From the NCBI GenBank assembly GCA_029068665.1, contig JAIECC010000121.1, positions 1 through 9,586 on the forward strand: a stretch of 9,586 nt of DNA, written 5' to 3'. A program made the translations under genes and the position numbers. This DNA is from Lachnospiraceae bacterium. GTDB lineage: Bacteria > Bacillota > Clostridia > Lachnospirales > Lachnospiraceae. Shown piece by piece: positions 5,782 through 9,586 of this stretch (its first letter is position 1; every line of letters begins with the position of its first letter). The notes beneath the pieces were generated by a model. The model was not told where the DNA came from. It did no database searches and saw only the letters and a list, made by a program, of their open reading frames with translations.

Positions 5782-8718
5782 ATGAAAAGAGCAGGGAGCA
5801 TGATTTGCGCTATAGTACTTATTTTGGCTATTTGTGTGATGCGGCCGGGTGTTGTATTTGCTGAAAACCATTCCGGACTTCAGGACTGGGTTATTTATGA
5901 ATATAATGAAACCAACGGACTTCCTACCGGTGAGGCTAATACGGTGCTGCAGACCCAGGATGGATATGTCTGGATCGGCAGCTATGGCGGACTGATTCGC
6001 TATGATGGCACCAACTTTCGGAATTATTCCAATGAGCGAATGATTCTTTCCTCCAGCATCCGCTCTCTGTTTGAAGATAGCAAGGGAAGATTGTGGATCG
6101 GAACCAACGACAGAGGGGTATATCTTTATGAGAATAATGAGTTTACCCATTATGGCTATGAGGATGAAACGGAATTTCTGTCTGTCCGCTCTTTTGCAGA
6201 GGACCATAATGGAACGATCTATGTAGGTACTACATCCGGTCTGGCAAGGATTGAAAAAGACGGGATGGTTCGGGTGAATGATGCAGTTTATGGGACAACG
6301 GTTTACAGTATGGCAGTGGATGAGAATGATGTACTTTGGACCTGTATGAATGACGGAATTGCAATGCTGCTTATGGATGGCGAGGTGATTTATACCTTTG
6401 ATTCCAATGAATTGCTGGAGGCACCGATTTATTGCGCAGGGCAGACAGGGGAGAATGGGTTATATCTGGGTACCAGTGAAAATCTGGTCTATCAGGTAGA
6501 ATTTCGGAATCAGGAATATAATTCGGAATCCTTTTTATTACATAAATACTCTACCGGAGAGATTTCTACCGTTAATGAGATAAAGCAGGACGCAGAAGGA
6601 AATGTGTGGATAGCGGCTTTGAATGGTACCGGATATCTGGATTCGAAAGGACAGTGGCATACGGTAGTAGGAAAACATGTGACAGCTGTTAATACGGTTG
6701 CCTTTGATTATGAAGGGAATGTCTGGCTGGCATCTACCAGTTATGGTGTCCTTCATCTGGTAGATGGAATATTCTACAATGGAAATGAAGCCGCAGGTCT
6801 TTCCGAGATATCCATTAATACAGTAGCCTTATGCGGGGATGATTATTATCTGGGAACGGATACCGGGTTGATTGTAAGGGATAAGGATCTCATGCCTGTG
6901 GAAAATGAATTGACACAGATGCTGGAGGGGATTCGAATACGGAATATCTTATGTGATAGTGACGGAAATATATGGATTGGTACTTATTATCAATATGGGC
7001 TTTTGTTGTATGATCCGAAAGAAGAAACCATAACGGAGTTTACTCCGGAGAATGGTATGGCAAGCGGTCAGATTCGAATGATTCTGGAATGCTCCGATGG
7101 AAGGATTGCCGTAGCGACCCAGGGAGGAGTCAGTATTCTGGAGAATCATGAGGTGGTACAGAATTTTACGGAGGAGAATGGATTGACCTATCCGATTATT
7201 CTCTGCCTGTGCGAGGGAGCGGATGGCACTTTGTATGCAGGCAGTGATGGACAGGGATTTTTTGCCATTCAGGGAGAGCAGATAACCCATTATGGGTTTG
7301 ATGAAGGACTTTCTTCCGGTGTTGTGCTGCGGATGCTTCCGGATGAAAAGGGACAGGGTATGTTTATCAGTGCAGGAAATGAGCTGTTTTACTGGGACTT
7401 TCAGGAATTTCGTGTGCTGCAGAACTATGAGAAAAGTGCAGGCAGTATATTTGACCTGTATTTAAACGGGGAAGACCTGTGGCTGATGCAAAGTAATGGA
7501 ATTCATATTTTGAATCGGGAGAAGCTGCTTTCCGGTGAGGAAACAGAAGTAAGGAATATCGGTGTTTCCGACGGCCTGACCGGAACTTTGAATGCAAATA
7601 ACTGGAATACAGAGAAAAATGGAAGCTATTATCTGTGTACCAGTAGTGGATTATCCATTCTGAAGCTGGATGAATTGGAAACGGAGCAGAAGGTCCTTCG
7701 TGCAGTCATCAGTCAGGTGGAGGTGGATAATGATATATACGAAAAACCGGAGCTGTTGGAGCTGGATGGTGAGGTAACCCGTTTGACCTTTCAGTTTGCG
7801 GTTCTGTCCTATACAGAAAAGGAAATTACGGTTCAATATCAGTTAATGGGCTTTGATGAAGAAGCATATACTATTACGAATACTCAGCCTATGAGCGTCA
7901 GCTATACGAACCTTTCCGGCGGTGATTATGAGTTTGTACTGGAAGTGCTGGACGGAGAAGGAAACGCTGTGGGAACACCGTATACGGTAAAGATTCATAA
8001 GGAGTATATGCTTTGGGAACATACCTGGTTCTGGGTGATAATTGGCATTATTGCTGTGCTTTTGGTAATATTGCTTGTATGGCTTGCTATTCTAATAAAT
8101 ACAGTGCGGCTGAAGCGGCGGCAGGCGGCATATCAGAGTATCATAGAGCAGGCTCTAAAGACCTTTGCCAATACCATAGATGCGAAGGATAAGTATACCA
8201 ATGGTCACTCGGTCCGTGTGGCGGCATATTCCCTGGAAATTGCCAAAAGGCTGAAGCTGTCAAAGGATGAACAGGAACGGATTTATTATATTGCCCTGCT
8301 TCATGATATCGGGAAAATCGGTATCTCCGATAAGATTCTCAATAAGCCCGGAGCACTGACTCCGGAAGAACGGGAAATTATTAAGAGTCATCCGTCCATT
8401 GGCGGTGAAATTTTAAAAGATTTTTCATCTTTACCCGGTATCAGTGAGGGAGCCCGGTATCATCATGAGCGGTATGATGGAACCGGTTACAATGAAGGAT
8501 TAAAGGGAGAGGAAATCCCATTTTTTGCCAGAATCATCTGTGTGGCGGATTCTTATGATGCCATGTCCAGTGCAAGGTGTTACCGGAAGGACATGGATAA
8601 GGAACGTATCATAGAGGAACTGAAATCCAATGCAGGGACCCAGTTTGATGCGAATATTGTATCGATCATGCTGGATTTAATTGAAGAAGAAAAGGTGCCG
8701 ATTTCTTTAGAAGTATAG
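5782..8718 (+). CDS. Two-propeller membrane sensor with cytoplasmic HD-GYP domain
   Basis: A 978-residue signalling protein. Order: signal peptide (1-27, likely cut after VVFA); 14 Reg_prop-type repeats (about 45-630), each with a D-x-x-G-x-[IVL]-[WY] core such as DGYVWIGS, giving two seven-bladed propellers; a Y_Y_Y-type beta domain (about 680-735); one membrane segment (about 749-773); a short basic and coiled linker; and an HD-GYP domain (about 785-968). The outside part matches the sensor half of Bacteroides hybrid two-component systems, which often bind glycan fragments. HD-GYP enzymes hydrolyse cyclic di-GMP or related cyclic dinucleotides. Seen residues are H809, HDIGK (841-845), H870, HHE (894-896) and D923. 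The GYP signature reads DGTGYN (899-904), with N in place of P. The metal ligands appear complete, so activity is likely but unproven. The ligand is unknown. The gene is divergent from the MATE genes, with its own extended -10 promoter; a DUF1538 gene follows. Confidence 0.93.
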   Translation: MKRAGSMICAIVLILAICVMRPGVVFAENHSGLQDWVIYEYNETNGLPTGEANTVLQTQDGYVWIGSYGGLIRYDGTNFRNYSNERMILSSSIRSLFEDSKGRLWIGTNDRGVYLYENNEFTHYGYEDETEFLSVRSFAEDHNGTIYVGTTSGLARIEKDGMVRVNDAVYGTTVYSMAVDENDVLWTCMNDGIAMLLMDGEVIYTFDSNELLEAPIYCAGQTGENGLYLGTSENLVYQVEFRNQEYNSESFLLHKYSTGEISTVNEIKQDAEGNVWIAALNGTGYLDSKGQWHTVVGKHVTAVNTVAFDYEGNVWLASTSYGVLHLVDGIFYNGNEAAGLSEISINTVALCGDDYYLGTDTGLIVRDKDLMPVENELTQMLEGIRIRNILCDSDGNIWIGTYYQYGLLLYDPKEETITEFTPENGMASGQIRMILECSDGRIAVATQGGVSILENHEVVQNFTEENGLTYPIILCLCEGADGTLYAGSDGQGFFAIQGEQITHYGFDEGLSSGVVLRMLPDEKGQGMFISAGNELFYWDFQEFRVLQNYEKSAGSIFDLYLNGEDLWLMQSNGIHILNREKLLSGEETEVRNIGVSDGLTGTLNANNWNTEKNGSYYLCTSSGLSILKLDELETEQKVLRAVISQVEVDNDIYEKPELLELDGEVTRLTFQFAVLSYTEKEITVQYQLMGFDEEAYTITNTQPMSVSYTNLSGGDYEFVLEVLDGEGNAVGTPYTVKIHKEYMLWEHTWFWVIIGIIAVLLVILLVWLAILINTVRLKRRQAAYQSIIEQALKTFANTIDAKDKYTNGHSVRVAAYSLEIAKRLKLSKDEQERIYYIALLHDIGKIGISDKILNKPGALTPEEREIIKSHPSIGGEILKDFSSLPGISEGARYHHERYDGTGYNEGLKGEEIPFFARIICVADSYDAMSSARCYRKDMDKERIIEELKSNAGTQFDANIVSIMLDLIEEEKVPISLEV

Positions 8719-8744
8719 TGGCACCATGCCGATTTTGTTTTTTT
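8694..8744 (+). terminator. Possible weak terminator after the sensor gene
   Basis: GGTGCC (8694-8699, still in the coding end) can pair with GGCACC (8720-8725), or GGCA (8720-8723) with TGCC (8727-8730). A long T-rich run, TTTTGTTTTTTT (8733-8744), follows. The stems are short and compete with each other, so termination is likely partial, letting some transcripts continue into the DUF1538 gene. Confidence 0.4.
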
Positions 8745-8777
8745 ATAGTTTGACTTAGACAGGAGGAGAGTAAATAT

Positions 8778-9586
8778 ATGAACCCCAAACTAAAAGCGAA
8801 AATAATGGAATCTCTTTCTGCTGTTCTTCCGATTACCGGTATTGTTCTGGTGTTAAGTATTTTTGTTGTACCGCTGAACATTGATATTGTTGTTATGTTT
8901 CTTGCCGGTGCAGTGATGCTGATTCTGGGAATGGGGCTGTTTCAGCTTGGTGCGGAGATGGCAATGGACCCCCTGGGAGAAGGAATTGGTATACAGCTTA
9001 CAAAATCGAAGAGAATAGCTACGGTTGCTATTATTTCCATGGTCATGGGAGTGATTATTACCATAGCGGAACCGGATTTACAGGTGCTGGCTGAACAGGT
9101 GCCTTCGATTCCCAACATGAACCTGATTTTTACGGTTGCCTTTGGCGTTGGTATTTTTCTTGCCATTGCAGTATTGCGAATTGTGTGGAAGGTAGACCTG
9201 TCAATCCTTCTGATTGGTATGTATGTTCTGCTTCTTGGAGCCTCTGTTTTTGTTCCAAAGGATTTTCTGGCCGTGGCCTTTGATTCGGGAGGCGTGACTA
9301 CCGGACCCATGACAGTTCCCTTTATTATGGCAATGGGTGTGGGCATATCCTCCATTCGGAGTGAGAAGGATTCCTCCAGTGACAGCTTTGGTCTGATTGC
9401 ATTATCCAGTGGCGGTCCGATTCTGGCAGTTCTGATTCTTGGCCTTTTTTATAATCCGAAAGAAACCATGTATGCTGCTTCGGAAATTGCCAGTGCGGCG
9501 ACTATGCGTGATGTTGTGTTTGAATTTGGGGCAGAGCTCCCTCCATACGCAAAAGAAGTTTTGATATCGGTTCTGCCCATTATTGT
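8778..9586 (+). CDS. DUF1538 membrane protein (partial, runs off the window)
   Basis: The first 269 codons of an integral membrane protein, open to the window edge. I recognise the DUF1538 family from its conserved stretches: MGLFQLGAEMAMDPLGE (52-68), IITIAEPDLQVLAEQVPSIP (93-112) and VAFDSGGVTTGPMTVPF (166-182). About six or seven hydrophobic segments are visible. Proteins of this family usually carry two such units and are thought to be transporters or permeases, some encoded beside PII-like regulators; the substrate is not known to me. The ATG follows AGGAGG (8761-8766) at 11 bases, a good ribosome site. The 59-base gap after the sensor gene holds only a weak terminator, and a TATAGT (8744-8749) there lacks a matching -35, so co-transcription with the sensor is plausible. 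Confidence 0.85.
   Translation, partial: MNPKLKAKIMESLSAVLPITGIVLVLSIFVVPLNIDIVVMFLAGAVMLILGMGLFQLGAEMAMDPLGEGIGIQLTKSKRIATVAIISMVMGVIITIAEPDLQVLAEQVPSIPNMNLIFTVAFGVGIFLAIAVLRIVWKVDLSILLIGMYVLLLGASVFVPKDFLAVAFDSGGVTTGPMTVPFIMAMGVGISSIRSEKDSSSDSFGLIALSSGGPILAVLILGLFYNPKETMYAASEIASAATMRDVVFEFGAELPPYAKEVLISVLPII

Noticed and set aside
5707..6207. A 166-codon open frame on the minus strand across the start of the sensor gene.
   Set aside because: It overlaps the signal peptide and first propeller repeats antisense, has no recognisable domain or ribosome site, and crosses the sensor promoter.
8942..9355. A 137-codon open frame on the minus strand at the right end.
   Set aside because: It is antisense to the clearly conserved DUF1538 coding frame and reads as low-complexity Thr/Ile/Pro-rich sequence typical of a shadow frame.

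Overview
The window looks like chromosomal DNA of a Gram-positive gut-type Clostridia, most likely Lachnospiraceae. This is inferred from moderate GC, strong AGGAGG-type ribosome sites, TTGACA / extended -10 promoters and the protein families present (MATE pumps, cytidylate-kinase-like domain, HD-GYP, DUF1538). There are no RNA genes, insertion sequences, CRISPR arrays or phage genes that I can see.

Layout: (1) 1-1243 (+): a promoter and a leader with two copies of the palindrome GTTAG-N6-CTAAC, then a small CxxC heavy-metal-associated (HMA) protein and a ZIP metal transporter whose ribosome site contains the HMA stop codon. This is a probable metal-handling operon. (2) 1315-1944 (+): a class I SAM-dependent methyltransferase, closed by a long hairpin shared with the convergent gene. 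(3) 2016-5533 (-): two MATE-family efflux transporter genes in tandem. The downstream one (2016-4013) is a fusion carrying a cytidylate-kinase-like domain at its C-terminus. Each MATE gene has its own strong promoter, followed almost at once by an intrinsic terminator that sits before its ribosome site. Both therefore look controlled by premature termination. (4) 5782-8718 (+), divergent from the MATE genes: a large sensor with signal peptide, 14 propeller repeats, a Y_Y_Y domain, one membrane segment and a cytoplasmic HD-GYP domain. (5) 8778-end (+): the first 269 codons of a DUF1538 membrane protein, cut by the window edge.

The genes do not form one obvious pathway; the common theme is the cell envelope (metal uptake, efflux, extracellular sensing, an uncharacterised permease-like protein). 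The points most worth a second look are the paired leader terminators of the MATE genes, the MATE-kinase fusion, the repeated operator-like palindrome before the HMA-ZIP operon, and the joining of a Bacteroides-style two-propeller sensor to an HD-GYP output whose GYP signature reads GYN.
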